Shown here piece after piece: positions 1 to 8,921 of a stretch of 64,000 bases of DNA. The notes beneath the pieces were generated by a model. That model was not told where the DNA came from and did no database searches. It saw nothing but the letters and a program-made list of their open reading frames with translations. Numbering within the stretch: the stretch's first letter is position 1; every line of letters starts with the position of its first letter. The stretch is from NCBI GenBank assembly GCA_025358255.1, contig JANYKC010000027.1, positions 44,077 to 108,076 of the forward strand, given 5' to 3'. The translations under genes were made by a program, and so were the position numbers. This DNA is from Spirochaetaceae bacterium (GTDB lineage: Bacteria; Spirochaetota; Spirochaetia; Treponematales; Rectinemataceae).

Positions 1-444
1 GCGGCATCCATCCTTGTGCAGGTCCTGCTCCAGTACATCGTGAAACGGACCAAGATCGGCATCGCTATGCGGGCGGCCTCCTATGACAAACCCACCGCCA
101 GGCTCATGGGCATCAACGTCGACCGCGTCATTTCCTTCACCTTCGCGATCGGCGCGGCCTTCGCAGGCCTTGGCGGAGTCCTCTATGCGATCGCCTATTC
201 CTCGATCTATACACAATTAGGCGTATTACCTGGCCTCAAGGCCTTCGTCGCCGCTGTCCTTGGCGGCATCGGCTCCATCCCGGGAGCCTTCGTGGGGGCC
301 CTCATCATGGGCCAGGCGGAGGCGATGACCATGGGCTACATCTCGACGCCGATGCGCGACGCGGTCGCGTTCTCCATCCTCATCATCGTGCTCCTCGTGA
401 AGCCCACGGGACTCTTCGGCGAGCCGGCCCAAGAAAAGGCATAG
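1..444 (+). CDS. livH: Branched-chain amino acid ABC transporter permease (LivH family), 5' truncated by window edge
   Basis: Hydrophobic ORF ending LLVKPTGLFGEPAQEKA; typical LivH C-terminal half; followed directly by LivM, LivG and LivF-like ORFs. Confidence 0.9.
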   Translation, partial: AASILVQVLLQYIVKRTKIGIAMRAASYDKPTARLMGINVDRVISFTFAIGAAFAGLGGVLYAIAYSSIYTQLGVLPGLKAFVAAVLGGIGSIPGAFVGALIMGQAEAMTMGYISTPMRDAVAFSILIIVLLVKPTGLFGEPAQEKA

Positions 445-453
445 GAACACAGC

Positions 454-1875
454 ATGGAACAGCTCGGATACCTGCTTTCGTCCACGGTCAAGATCCTGGG
501 GCTCATAGCCTGGATCTTCGGCCTGCTCTGGGGCCTCGGCCGCAAGCCGCTCTGGCAGAAGCTCCTCACGATAGTCGCCGCCTTCGCCGTCATCCAGGCG
601 CTCTTCGGGTTCAAGATCGGATCGTTCCAGTTCTTCTCCGCCTTTGACCAGGGCCTTCTTTTCCAGGCCGTGACCATGGCCATGGTCGCCCTCGGCCTCA
701 ACCTGATCTATGGCTTCAACGGGCAGTTCAGCCTCGCGCAGTGGGGATTTTACGGGCTCGGCGCCTATTGCTCAGCCGACGTCACCTACCGCTGGTCAAA
801 TGGCGATGCGGGCGGCCTGATCGTCGTCGGGCTCGGCGTCATCCTCGCCGGCGTGGCGATAGGCCTTGTCAGGATGTTCCTCAACCGGAAACGGGGCGTC
901 CCCGTCCTCTCCGCTTTCACCTTCTACCTCTTCGGGATCCTTGCGGCGGTCTTCATCGCCGTGCAGGTCGGCAAGCCGCTCGCCACGGCCTGCTTGCCCC
1001 TCTTCGGGACCGTGGACGCACCAGGCCCGCTCTCCGCGCCGATCTTCCTCCAGATCGTCTTCCCGCTATCGGTCATCTTCGCAGGCGCCTTCGCGGCGGA
1101 GGTGAGCTTCCTCTTCGGCCTTCCCGTACTCAGCCTGGGATCCGATTATTTTGGGATAGCCACCCTCGGTTTCTCGATCGTCGTCCAGACGCTCATGGTC
1201 AACTCCGACACGATCCTGCCCTTCCCCGAGATGAAGGGCGGCCGTGGCATGATCGGCATCACAAAGCTCACGACCTGGTTTTGGGCCTTCGCCTTCCTGA
1301 TATTCGTGATCATGCTGATACGGAATTTCGTCAGGTCGAGCACGGGACGCGCGACGCTCGCGGTCAGGGAGGACGAGATCGCGGCGAGGGCTATGGGCAT
1401 CGACGTGGCCAGCTCCAAGCTGCTCGCCTTCGTGCTCGGCTCCTTCGTCGCGGGCATCGGCGGCGGCATCTACGCCCACTACATCGGATTCCTCTCACCG
1501 AACACTTTCAGCTTCATCAAGGGTTTTGACCCCCTGATAATAGTGGTCTTCGGAGGCCTCGGATCCCTCACGGGAACGGTCGCCGCCGCTTTCGGCTGGA
1601 TCTTCTTCCTTGAGGGCTTCCTCCGCGTCCTTCTTGGGCAGCTAGGCACCGACGCGCCTTCCTGGCGCTTCGTCCTCTACCCGATCACCCTCCTCCTCCT
1701 CATGCTCCTCCGCCCCAAGGGCCTTTTGGGCACGACAGAATGGGGATTCTTCCAGGCGTCGATCGTGAAGAGAAAGATCGCCGCGCCGCTGGACAAGGGA
1801 AAGGGCGAGGGCGTTGCCGCCACGCCGCCGCCTCCAAGCGAGGTTGGCAAACCCACCACGGGCAACAAACACTAA
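454..1875 (+). CDS. livM: Branched-chain amino acid ABC transporter permease (LivM family)
   Basis: ORF 473 aa with LivM motifs (LGSDYFGIATLGFSIVVQ, GRATLAVREDEIAARAMGIDVASSKLLAFVLGSF). Confidence 0.93.
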   Translation: MEQLGYLLSSTVKILGLIAWIFGLLWGLGRKPLWQKLLTIVAAFAVIQALFGFKIGSFQFFSAFDQGLLFQAVTMAMVALGLNLIYGFNGQFSLAQWGFYGLGAYCSADVTYRWSNGDAGGLIVVGLGVILAGVAIGLVRMFLNRKRGVPVLSAFTFYLFGILAAVFIAVQVGKPLATACLPLFGTVDAPGPLSAPIFLQIVFPLSVIFAGAFAAEVSFLFGLPVLSLGSDYFGIATLGFSIVVQTLMVNSDTILPFPEMKGGRGMIGITKLTTWFWAFAFLIFVIMLIRNFVRSSTGRATLAVREDEIAARAMGIDVASSKLLAFVLGSFVAGIGGGIYAHYIGFLSPNTFSFIKGFDPLIIVVFGGLGSLTGTVAAAFGWIFFLEGFLRVLLGQLGTDAPSWRFVLYPITLLLLMLLRPKGLLGTTEWGFFQASIVKRKIAAPLDKGKGEGVAATPPPPSEVGKPTTGNKH

Positions 1876-1890
1876 AGCGAGGAAAGACCA

Positions 1891-2694
1891 ATGGCTGACA
1901 TGAATGGCGACCAGATCATCCTCGACGTCAAGCAGGCGACTAAGGCTTTCGGCGGTCTCCTCGCCGTCAATGGGCTCGACTTGCGCCTGCCCAAGCGGGC
2001 GCTCCAGGGCCTCATCGGACCCAACGGCGCCGGAAAGACCACCGCTTTCAACCTGATCACCGGCATCATCCCCCTCACCAACGGCGCTGTCGAATTCAAG
2101 GGCGAGCGCGTGGATGGCCTCGAGCCTTTCGAGATCACGCGGCTCGGCATCGCCCGCACCTTCCAGAACATCCGGCTCTTCTCGAACCTCTCGGTCCTCG
2201 ACAATGTGCGCATCGCCTACCACGCCCATGCCGGCTACGGGCTCGTGGACAGCATCTTGCGCTCGCGGCGCTTCACCGAAAAAGAGGCAGAGCTCACCGA
2301 AAAGGCCCTCGACTTCCTTGACATCTTCAAGCTGGCGGACATCGCCGACGAGACGGCGAGGAACCTGCCATATGGACAGCAGCGCCGCGTGGAGATCGCA
2401 CGGGCCCTCGCCTGCAACCCCGCCCTCCTCCTCCTTGACGAGCCGGCGGCGGGCATGAATCCGAGGGAGATCCTCGAGCTCATGGAGCTCATCCATTTCA
2501 TCAGGGACCGTTTCGAGTTGACGATACTTCTCATCGAACACCAGATGCGTGTCGTGATGGGCATCTGCGAATACCTCACGGTGATGGACTTCGGCGAAGT
2601 CATCGCGCGCGGCACACCGCGTGAAATCCAGGAAAACCAGACAGTCGTCGAGGCCTACCTCGGGAAAGGAGCGGGAAAAAGTGCTGCGAGTTGA
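1891..2694 (+). CDS. livG: Branched-chain amino acid ABC transporter ATP-binding protein LivG
   Basis: Walker A GPNGAGKTT, Walker B LLLLDEPAAGMN, LivG-type C-terminus. Confidence 0.94.
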   Translation: MADMNGDQIILDVKQATKAFGGLLAVNGLDLRLPKRALQGLIGPNGAGKTTAFNLITGIIPLTNGAVEFKGERVDGLEPFEITRLGIARTFQNIRLFSNLSVLDNVRIAYHAHAGYGLVDSILRSRRFTEKEAELTEKALDFLDIFKLADIADETARNLPYGQQRRVEIARALACNPALLLLDEPAAGMNPREILELMELIHFIRDRFELTILLIEHQMRVVMGICEYLTVMDFGEVIARGTPREIQENQTVVEAYLGKGAGKSAAS

Positions 2695-3385
2695 GAACCT
2701 CCACGTCTATTATGGCGCCATTCACGCGCTCCAAGGCGTATCCTTCAATGTGGAGCAGGGAGAGATCGTCACGCTCATCGGCGCAAACGGCGCCGGGAAG
2801 TCGACGATCCTCCGCACCATCTCGGGCCTCCTCCGGCCCCGCGAAGGCTCCATCATGCTCAACGGGACGGAGATAACCACCATGCCCGCCGAGAGGATCG
2901 TGTCCATGGGCATCAGCCAGGTGCCGGAAGGCCGCCGGATATTCGCGCCCCTCACCGTGAAGGAAAACCTCACGATGGGCGCTTACACGCGCAAGGACCA
3001 GGCGGAGATCCAGGCGACCCTCGAGCGCTCCTACAAGAGCTTCCCCCGCCTCAAGGAGCGCGAGAGCCAGTATGGTGGCACCCTATCGGGCGGCGAGCAG
3101 CAGATGCTCGCGATGGCCCGCGCCCTCATGGCCCAGCCCAGCCTCCTCCTCCTAGACGAGCCTTCCATGGGGCTCTCGCCCCTCCTCGTCGAGGAGATAT
3201 TCCGGATCATCGTCGAGATCAACAAGCAGGGGACCAGCATCCTCCTCGTCGAGCAGAATGCCCAGATGGCGCTGTCGATCGCAAACAGGGCATACGTCCT
3301 CGAGACGGGGAGCATCGTGCTTTCCGGCGATGCGTCCGAGATCGCCGAGAACCCCGACGTGAAGAAGGCCTACCTCGGGATATGA
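2681..3385 (+). CDS. livF: Branched-chain amino acid ABC transporter ATP-binding protein LivF
   Basis: GTG start at 2681 overlapping livG; GANGAGKST, LSGGEQQMLAMARALM, LLLDEPSMGLSP. Confidence 0.94.
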   Translation: MLRVENLHVYYGAIHALQGVSFNVEQGEIVTLIGANGAGKSTILRTISGLLRPREGSIMLNGTEITTMPAERIVSMGISQVPEGRRIFAPLTVKENLTMGAYTRKDQAEIQATLERSYKSFPRLKERESQYGGTLSGGEQQMLAMARALMAQPSLLLLDEPSMGLSPLLVEEIFRIIVEINKQGTSILLVEQNAQMALSIANRAYVLETGSIVLSGDASEIAENPDVKKAYLGI

Positions 3386-3426
3386 GCCCAGGTCCGATCG
3401 CTTGAAGAAGCCGATCGGAAAGACAT

Positions 3427-3461
3427 AAACGGCTGCCTTAAAAAGGGGCAGCCGTTTTTTT
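3427..3461. terminator. Rho-independent terminator after livF (may serve both convergent genes)
   Basis: AAACGGCTGCC-TTAAAAAGG-GGCAGCCGTTTTTTT. Confidence 0.85.
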
Positions 3462-3476
3462 CGGCTTTTGCTGGCC

Positions 3477-3800
3477 CTACAGGATCCGCGAGGAGAAGCG
3501 GCCTCCCCACAAGTGGCCCGTGATGCCTTTGGCCCGGTTATGGCTCATGGCAAAGGCGCTCATGATCCAGCGCATGATGGCTGAAAGGCTTTCTCCCTCC
3601 CCGGGCCTCAGCACGAGGTCGAAGCGCTCGCCGCAAAGGGAAAAACCCTCGATGGCAAAATCATATTTCTCCTTGGCCTTCTTGAGGACCATGAAGAATA
3701 GCTCGATCTCCGGAGCGGAGTCAAAGATGCGCTCTTTTCGGGTGGCGCTCACGATGACATGGTAAAGGGCCCCGACCCTGGTCTCACGCCGCGTTTTCAT
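3477..3800 (-). CDS. Truncated/degenerate Y1 (IS200/RAYT-like) transposase-family protein
   Basis: GALYHVIVSATRKERIF...LSAIMRWIMSAFAMSHNRAKGITGHLWGGRFSS resembles the RAYT/Y1_Tnp core; start taken at internal Met (ORF track start 3827). Confidence 0.7.
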   Translation of the reverse strand: MKTRRETRVGALYHVIVSATRKERIFDSAPEIELFFMVLKKAKEKYDFAIEGFSLCGERFDLVLRPGEGESLSAIMRWIMSAFAMSHNRAKGITGHLWGGRFSSRIL

Positions 3801-3889
3801 GCAAGTACCACGCACGAAAATGCCCACGACGATTGAGGCCCGCGCCCAAGCCTTGAAGAATCCGCCGATCCGACCTAGGATAAGGCTCC

Positions 3890-4195
3890 TTGAAGGAGGC
3901 CTCCATCAAAGCCAAAGCCGTATTGCTCGTCACGGGGGACCGCTACGAACCCGATGGCATCGCGCTTGTGGAAATCGAAAAAAAGGGCGATGGGTATTAT
4001 TTCTCCTGGAAAGCGGTGGATTCCGCGGAGACGGATATCGCCGAAGACCACAAGCTCCTTGCCTTCAGCTCCATGGACAACGCGCAGAAGCCCCACGCCT
4101 ACCTTGAGCAGTACATAACCACGAATATCCAGAAAACGGTGCTGAAGCGCAAGAACAGGATGAAAGTCTCCGAGTGGACCTGGATCGAACGGTAG
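3890..4195 (+). CDS. Conserved hypothetical protein (101 aa)
   Basis: ORF with protein-like composition ending MKVSEWTWIER; no family recognised. Confidence 0.5.
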   Translation: MKEASIKAKAVLLVTGDRYEPDGIALVEIEKKGDGYYFSWKAVDSAETDIAEDHKLLAFSSMDNAQKPHAYLEQYITTNIQKTVLKRKNRMKVSEWTWIER

Positions 4196-4239
4196 CACAG
4201 GATTGTTCAGGACGGGCCTTCGAGGCGAAGGCCATCCTC

Positions 4240-6396
4240 CTACTCCACCCCGCCGTACTGCAGCCGGTACAGGTTCCAATACAAGCCCCTCTTGGCGAGC
4301 AGCTCCTCGTGCCTTCCCTCCTCCGCGACCCGGCCCGCCGCCAGGACAATGATCCTGTCGGCATGCCTGATCGTCGACAGGCGATGGGCGATTACGATGC
4401 TGGTGCGGCCTGCCAAGAGGCCCTCGAGTCCCCTCTGGATCATCCGCTCCGTTTCGGTGTCCACCGAACTCGTGGCTTCATCCAGGATGATGAGGGCGGG
4501 ATCATGGGCCAGGACGCGGGCGAAGGACAGGATCTGCCGCTGCCCGGAGGAGAGGTTGGTGGCGCCTTCCGAAAGCACCGTCGCATAGCCGTCGGGGAGC
4601 ACGTCGATGAACTCGTCGGCGTGGACCGCATGGGCGGCGATGCGCATCCGCTCCTCGCTTACCTGCGTCCCGAGCCGAATGTTGTTTTCGATCGTGCCCG
4701 AGAAAAGGAACACATCCTGCAGGACCGGTTGGACAGCGCGCCGGAGGTCGTTGAGAGGCAGGTCACGCACAGGACGGCCATCAAGCCGGATCTCGCCCTC
4801 CTGGACATCCCATAGCCGCGTGATCAGGTTCGTGACCGTGGTCTTGCCCGCGCCCGTGGAGCCGACGACAGCCACCATCTCGCCCGGCTCGACACGGAAG
4901 GAGAGGTCCTTGAGCACCCACTCCCCTTGCTTGTAGGCGAACCTGACGTGGTCGAACTCGACCCTTCCCCGCACGGGATCGCCCATCTCGGCCCTGGGCT
5001 CGTCAGGGATGCGGTCCCGCGAATCCAGGAGCTGGAAGACCCGCTCTCCGCCGGCCATGGCGCTTTGGAGAAGGGTGTACTTTTCCGAAAGGTCCTGTAT
5101 GGGCGAATAGAACATGCCCACGAGATTGATGAACGCGATGAGGGTTCCGAGGGAGACAAGCTCCAGGCCGAACATCCTCGAGCCGAAATACAGGATGACA
5201 GCTGTCGTGACAGCGCCCAGGAAGTCCACTATTGGCCTGAAAGTCGCATAGACATACATCTCGCCCAGGTTGGCGCGGAGGAGTTCGCGGTCACGCTCCT
5301 TGAACTCAGCGCTGGTCTGGGCTTCCCGCACGAAGAGCTTGACGACCGTGATGCCGGAAAGCCGCTCGGCAAGGTAGGAATTCACCTTGGAAAGCCAGGT
5401 GCGCTGACGACGGTAGGCATCCCGGGCCCTTGTCCTGGATATGACCGTCACCAGGACGACGGGAGGAAGGGTAGCAAGGGTGATGAGGGCAAGCCGCCAG
5501 TCGAGGATGAACAGCACCACGAGGACCCCGACCATAAGCGAGGCATCCTTCAAGAAGGCGCCGAGGACATCGGTGAAGAACTGGTTGATCGTCTCCACGT
5601 CGCTCGTCATCCTCGTCACGAGGCGCCCCACCGGCTGCTTTGATAGGAAGGCAAGCGACCGGGTCGAGGCATGGCGAAAGAGCTCCATGCGCATGTCCTT
5701 CATGATCCTCTGGCCCATGAGGCTCGCGAGGAAGACCTGGAGGAAGGTGGCCACGAGGACCGCGAGCAGGACCACGAGGAGTATTGACACGTTATGCGAT
5801 ATTATCCGGGAATCCCCAAGGCGCAAGGCTCCCGCGTCGGAGGGAGGAAGGACCTTCACTATGGAAAGGAGGAGGACGGCCGCGTCGCGATCGCTCACCA
5901 CGCCTGGGGTCGGGCCGCCGCCCCCCCAGGCTGGAAGTGGAACTATGCCCCTTGAAAGCTCCCTGGCCGTGAGCAGGGCCTTCTCCTGGGCCTCCCTGGC
6001 CGGGCCATGTGGCTCGAGCGCCACGAGATACAAGGGCTCCGCGCCGATGGCCCCCTTCGCGACGAGCTCTTTCCTCTGGGCGCCAGTCACCGCCTTGAGC
6101 CGTGAGACAGGCACTATGGACCGGCCTGCGAGGACCGGGTCCCCCGGATGGACAAGGGAAGCCTTCGATCCAAGCATGGCAGGGTCTGCATCGATGTAGG
6201 AGACCATGAGGGCATCGTCCACCGTGGATTTCACGAGGACGGGAAGGAAAAGCTCTCCCGCGGTACCTACCACCAGGGCAAGGACGGCCCCCAGGACCAC
6301 CTTGAGGTAGGGGCGAACATAGCCGACGATCCTTCCGGCTATGACCCTGTCATAGCCCTTGGTGACGGTTTCCTCGTTGTCGAAATAATCAGCCAC
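4240..6396 (-). CDS. ABC exporter half-transporter (TMD-NBD), canonical Walker B Glu, large TM1-TM2 insertion
   Basis: GSTGAGKTT, LSSGQRQ, LIILDEATSSVD; GTG start at 6396 (VADYFDNEETV) preferred over track start 6498. Confidence 0.92.
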   Translation of the reverse strand: MADYFDNEETVTKGYDRVIAGRIVGYVRPYLKVVLGAVLALVVGTAGELFLPVLVKSTVDDALMVSYIDADPAMLGSKASLVHPGDPVLAGRSIVPVSRLKAVTGAQRKELVAKGAIGAEPLYLVALEPHGPAREAQEKALLTARELSRGIVPLPAWGGGGPTPGVVSDRDAAVLLLSIVKVLPPSDAGALRLGDSRIISHNVSILLVVLLAVLVATFLQVFLASLMGQRIMKDMRMELFRHASTRSLAFLSKQPVGRLVTRMTSDVETINQFFTDVLGAFLKDASLMVGVLVVLFILDWRLALITLATLPPVVLVTVISRTRARDAYRRQRTWLSKVNSYLAERLSGITVVKLFVREAQTSAEFKERDRELLRANLGEMYVYATFRPIVDFLGAVTTAVILYFGSRMFGLELVSLGTLIAFINLVGMFYSPIQDLSEKYTLLQSAMAGGERVFQLLDSRDRIPDEPRAEMGDPVRGRVEFDHVRFAYKQGEWVLKDLSFRVEPGEMVAVVGSTGAGKTTVTNLITRLWDVQEGEIRLDGRPVRDLPLNDLRRAVQPVLQDVFLFSGTIENNIRLGTQVSEERMRIAAHAVHADEFIDVLPDGYATVLSEGATNLSSGQRQILSFARVLAHDPALIILDEATSSVDTETERMIQRGLEGLLAGRTSIVIAHRLSTIRHADRIIVLAAGRVAEEGRHEELLAKRGLYWNLYRLQYGGVE

Positions 6397-8167
6397 GGCC
6401 CTGCTCTCCCTTCTCCGCGGCGCGTTCCAGCTCCTGGAGGCGGGCGATCTCCGCGTAGAAGCCCTCCTCCTGCGCCAATAGCTCTTCGTGGCTGCCATGT
6501 TGGCTTACCTTTCCCTTCTCGAGCACAAGGATGAGGTCGGCATGGCGGAGGGTGGAAACCCGATGGGAGATGATGATGTTCGTCCGGCCCCGCCGTTCCT
6601 CGATCAAGGCGGAAAGGATCCGGTCCTCGGTCTCGGCGTCCACAGCGGAGAGTGAATCGTCAAGGATGAGGACGGGCGGCCGTGACGCGAGGGCCCGCGC
6701 TATCGCGATGCGCTGCTTCTGCCCTCCGGAGAGGGTAAGTCCCTTCTCCCCGACGACCGTCTCGAACCCAGAGGGGAAATCAAGGACGTCCCGGTCCATG
6801 GCGGCGATTGCGGAGACCCGCCGGAAATCAGTCTCGGAGAGTCCAGGCATTCCATAGCGTATGTTGGCCGCGATCGTGTCGGAGAAAAGGAAGCTGTCCT
6901 GCGGCACGAAGCCGAACACGGCCCTGAGGACGGGAAGTGGATAGTCCCGGACATCATGGCCGCCCACGAGGACGCTTCCCGGAGGCGGATCGATGATGCG
7001 CGGCAGCAGGCGGATCAGGGTGGACTTGCCGGAGCCTACCCGTCCCAGGATGCCCAGGGTCTTCCCCTCGGGCAGGAAAAGTGAAACGTCCCGCAGGGCG
7101 GGCGTTTCGGCCTTGCCATAGGCGAATGAGAGGGCGCGAAATTCGATGTCGCATGACGCGACAGCATTGTCGGCATGGTGGGCCGACGCCCCCGGGAGGG
7201 AAACGATGTCCGGCACCGCCTCAAGGATCTCGTTCACCCTCTTGAGGCTCGCGGCCCCACGCTGGAGCGTATTGACCGTGAAGCCCGCTCCAAGCATGGG
7301 CCAGACCAGCATCTGGAGATAGGCGAGCATGGCCACGATGTCGCCCGCGCTCATGCGGTTCCGGAGGACAGCGCCTCCACCCGCGGCGAGGAGGATCAGG
7401 GTCGTGAGCCCGGACAGGAAGGCTATGAGCGGAAAGAAGAAACCGAAAACTTTCACGAGGCCCATGGAGGCATCCCGATAGAGGTCATTCGATCCGGAGA
7501 AATCCTGGGCGAATTTCTCCTCCTTCACGAAGGCCTTGACCACGCGGATCCCCGCCATGGTTTCCTGAGCGATCTCGGACATTCGCGAATAGATCGCCTG
7601 CACGCGCTCGAAGCGCTTCCCGACCATCGAGCCAAAGAAGATGATGAGTATGGTGATGAGGGGAAGGGGGATTATCGTGAGAAGGGCCGTCCCCGGATTC
7701 TGGGCGATCATGATGGCGAGGATGGCAATTGCCATGAAGGTGCCGTCCACGAAGGAGACGAAACCCATGCCGGTCGCCTGCCGGATCGCTCCCATGTCGT
7801 TTGTCGCCCTCGCCATGATGTCACCAGTCTTGTTGGCCTGGTAAAAGCCGCCGGAGAGCTCGAGCAGATGGTCGAAAAGCCGGTCGCGCATCTCGGTCTC
7901 GATGCGCCTGGATGAACCGTGGATGAAAAAGCGCCAGAGGAACCTGCCACTCGAAATCAGCACGGCGATCCCGACCATCGCAATGCTGAGGAAGAGGATG
8001 GAGCGCAAATCGAAGGCACCGGCGGAGACAAGGTTGATGGCCTTCCGGATGATCTGTGGAATGAGAAGCTGGGCGGCATCGACCGTGACAAGGCAGAGTA
8101 GGCCCACCGCATACTTGATGCGGTACTTCCTGAGGTAGGGAAGGATGGTCGCGTATTGTTTGAACAT
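6389..8167 (-). CDS. ABC exporter half-transporter (TMD-NBD), degenerate Walker B (ILDDS)
   Basis: GRVGSGKST, LSGGQKQR, VLILDDSLSAVD, ISHRVSTLRHAD; overlaps the partner gene. Confidence 0.93.
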   Translation of the reverse strand: MFKQYATILPYLRKYRIKYAVGLLCLVTVDAAQLLIPQIIRKAINLVSAGAFDLRSILFLSIAMVGIAVLISSGRFLWRFFIHGSSRRIETEMRDRLFDHLLELSGGFYQANKTGDIMARATNDMGAIRQATGMGFVSFVDGTFMAIAILAIMIAQNPGTALLTIIPLPLITILIIFFGSMVGKRFERVQAIYSRMSEIAQETMAGIRVVKAFVKEEKFAQDFSGSNDLYRDASMGLVKVFGFFFPLIAFLSGLTTLILLAAGGGAVLRNRMSAGDIVAMLAYLQMLVWPMLGAGFTVNTLQRGAASLKRVNEILEAVPDIVSLPGASAHHADNAVASCDIEFRALSFAYGKAETPALRDVSLFLPEGKTLGILGRVGSGKSTLIRLLPRIIDPPPGSVLVGGHDVRDYPLPVLRAVFGFVPQDSFLFSDTIAANIRYGMPGLSETDFRRVSAIAAMDRDVLDFPSGFETVVGEKGLTLSGGQKQRIAIARALASRPPVLILDDSLSAVDAETEDRILSALIEERRGRTNIIISHRVSTLRHADLILVLEKGKVSQHGSHEELLAQEEGFYAEIARLQELERAAEKGEQGRG

Positions 8168-8270
8168 GCTTGGGCGAGTCTATCCCCCGGCGCGGGACGG
8201 ATGCAAGTGGATCCACTCCAGGAGCATGGCATTGACCTGACGCTGGCCTCCCGAGCATACTCGCCCCCAT

Positions 8271-8714
8271 ATGGCGAACATTGAGATCTATACCGATGGC
8301 GGCTGTTCGGGGAATCCCGGTCCCGGGGGCTGGGCTTTTGTGTTGATGTCAGGCAACGAGGTGATCGAGCGTTCGGGCGGGGAAGCCAATACCACCAACA
8401 ACAGGATGGAATTGACAGCGGTCATAGAGGCGCTCTCGGAGGCGGAACGGCGTGCGCCCGGCGCTTCTGTCGAACTCAAGACGGACTCCCAGTACGTCAA
8501 GAACGGCATCACGGCTTGGATCAAGTCCTGGGAAAAAAATGGCTGGCTCACCTCGGACAAGAAACCCGTCAAGAACCGCGAGCTCTGGGAAGCCCTGGAT
8601 GCGGTCAACTCGCGGGTGAATCCCGTCTTAGCCTGGGTCAAGGGGCACGCGGGTGTGGAGCACAACGAGCGCTGCGACGACCTCGTGCAGGTTGAGATCG
8701 CGAAATTCCGCTAA
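8271..8714 (+). CDS. rnhA: Ribonuclease HI
   Basis: MANIEIYTDGGCSGNPGPGGWAFV, NNRMELTAVIEAL, TDSQYVKNGI, WVKGHAGVEHNERCD. Confidence 0.97.
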   Translation: MANIEIYTDGGCSGNPGPGGWAFVLMSGNEVIERSGGEANTTNNRMELTAVIEALSEAERRAPGASVELKTDSQYVKNGITAWIKSWEKNGWLTSDKKPVKNRELWEALDAVNSRVNPVLAWVKGHAGVEHNERCDDLVQVEIAKFR

Positions 8715-8870
8715 ATCGCGGCAGTCCACGGAAGCAGGGGCGGCTCCATGGGGGGGCGGCTCCTTTTCATTTTAGGCGCTTGAACCCATATCAAAAGCCT
8801 TCAATACGGTGGCCGAACGGCGGGAAGATCGTATAAAGCCCCATTCTCGATCAGGCACATCAAAAAAATG

Positions 8871-8905
8871 GCCGCCCGGAAAAACGTTCCCGGGCGGCTT
8901 TTCTC
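8871..8905. terminator. Hairpin GCCGCCCGG/CCCGGGCGGC with flanking A and T runs (bidirectional terminator candidate)
   Basis: aaaaaaatggCCGCCCGGaaaaacgttCCCGGGCGGcttttc between convergent genes. Confidence 0.75.
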
Positions 8906-8921
8906 ATGAGGACAAAGCGCC

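Noticed and set aside
4174-4815. Plus-strand ORFs (4174-4815, 4927-5643, 7175-7915) opposite the ABC exporter genes
   Set aside because: Antisense reading frames with Asp/Arg/Gly-rich composition typical of G+C-rich shadow ORFs.
8732-8767. Direct repeat GGGGCGGCTCC...GGGGCGGCTCC followed by TTTT after rnhA, considered as a terminator or repeat array
   Set aside because: Only two copies and no strong inverted repeat; not enough to call an element.
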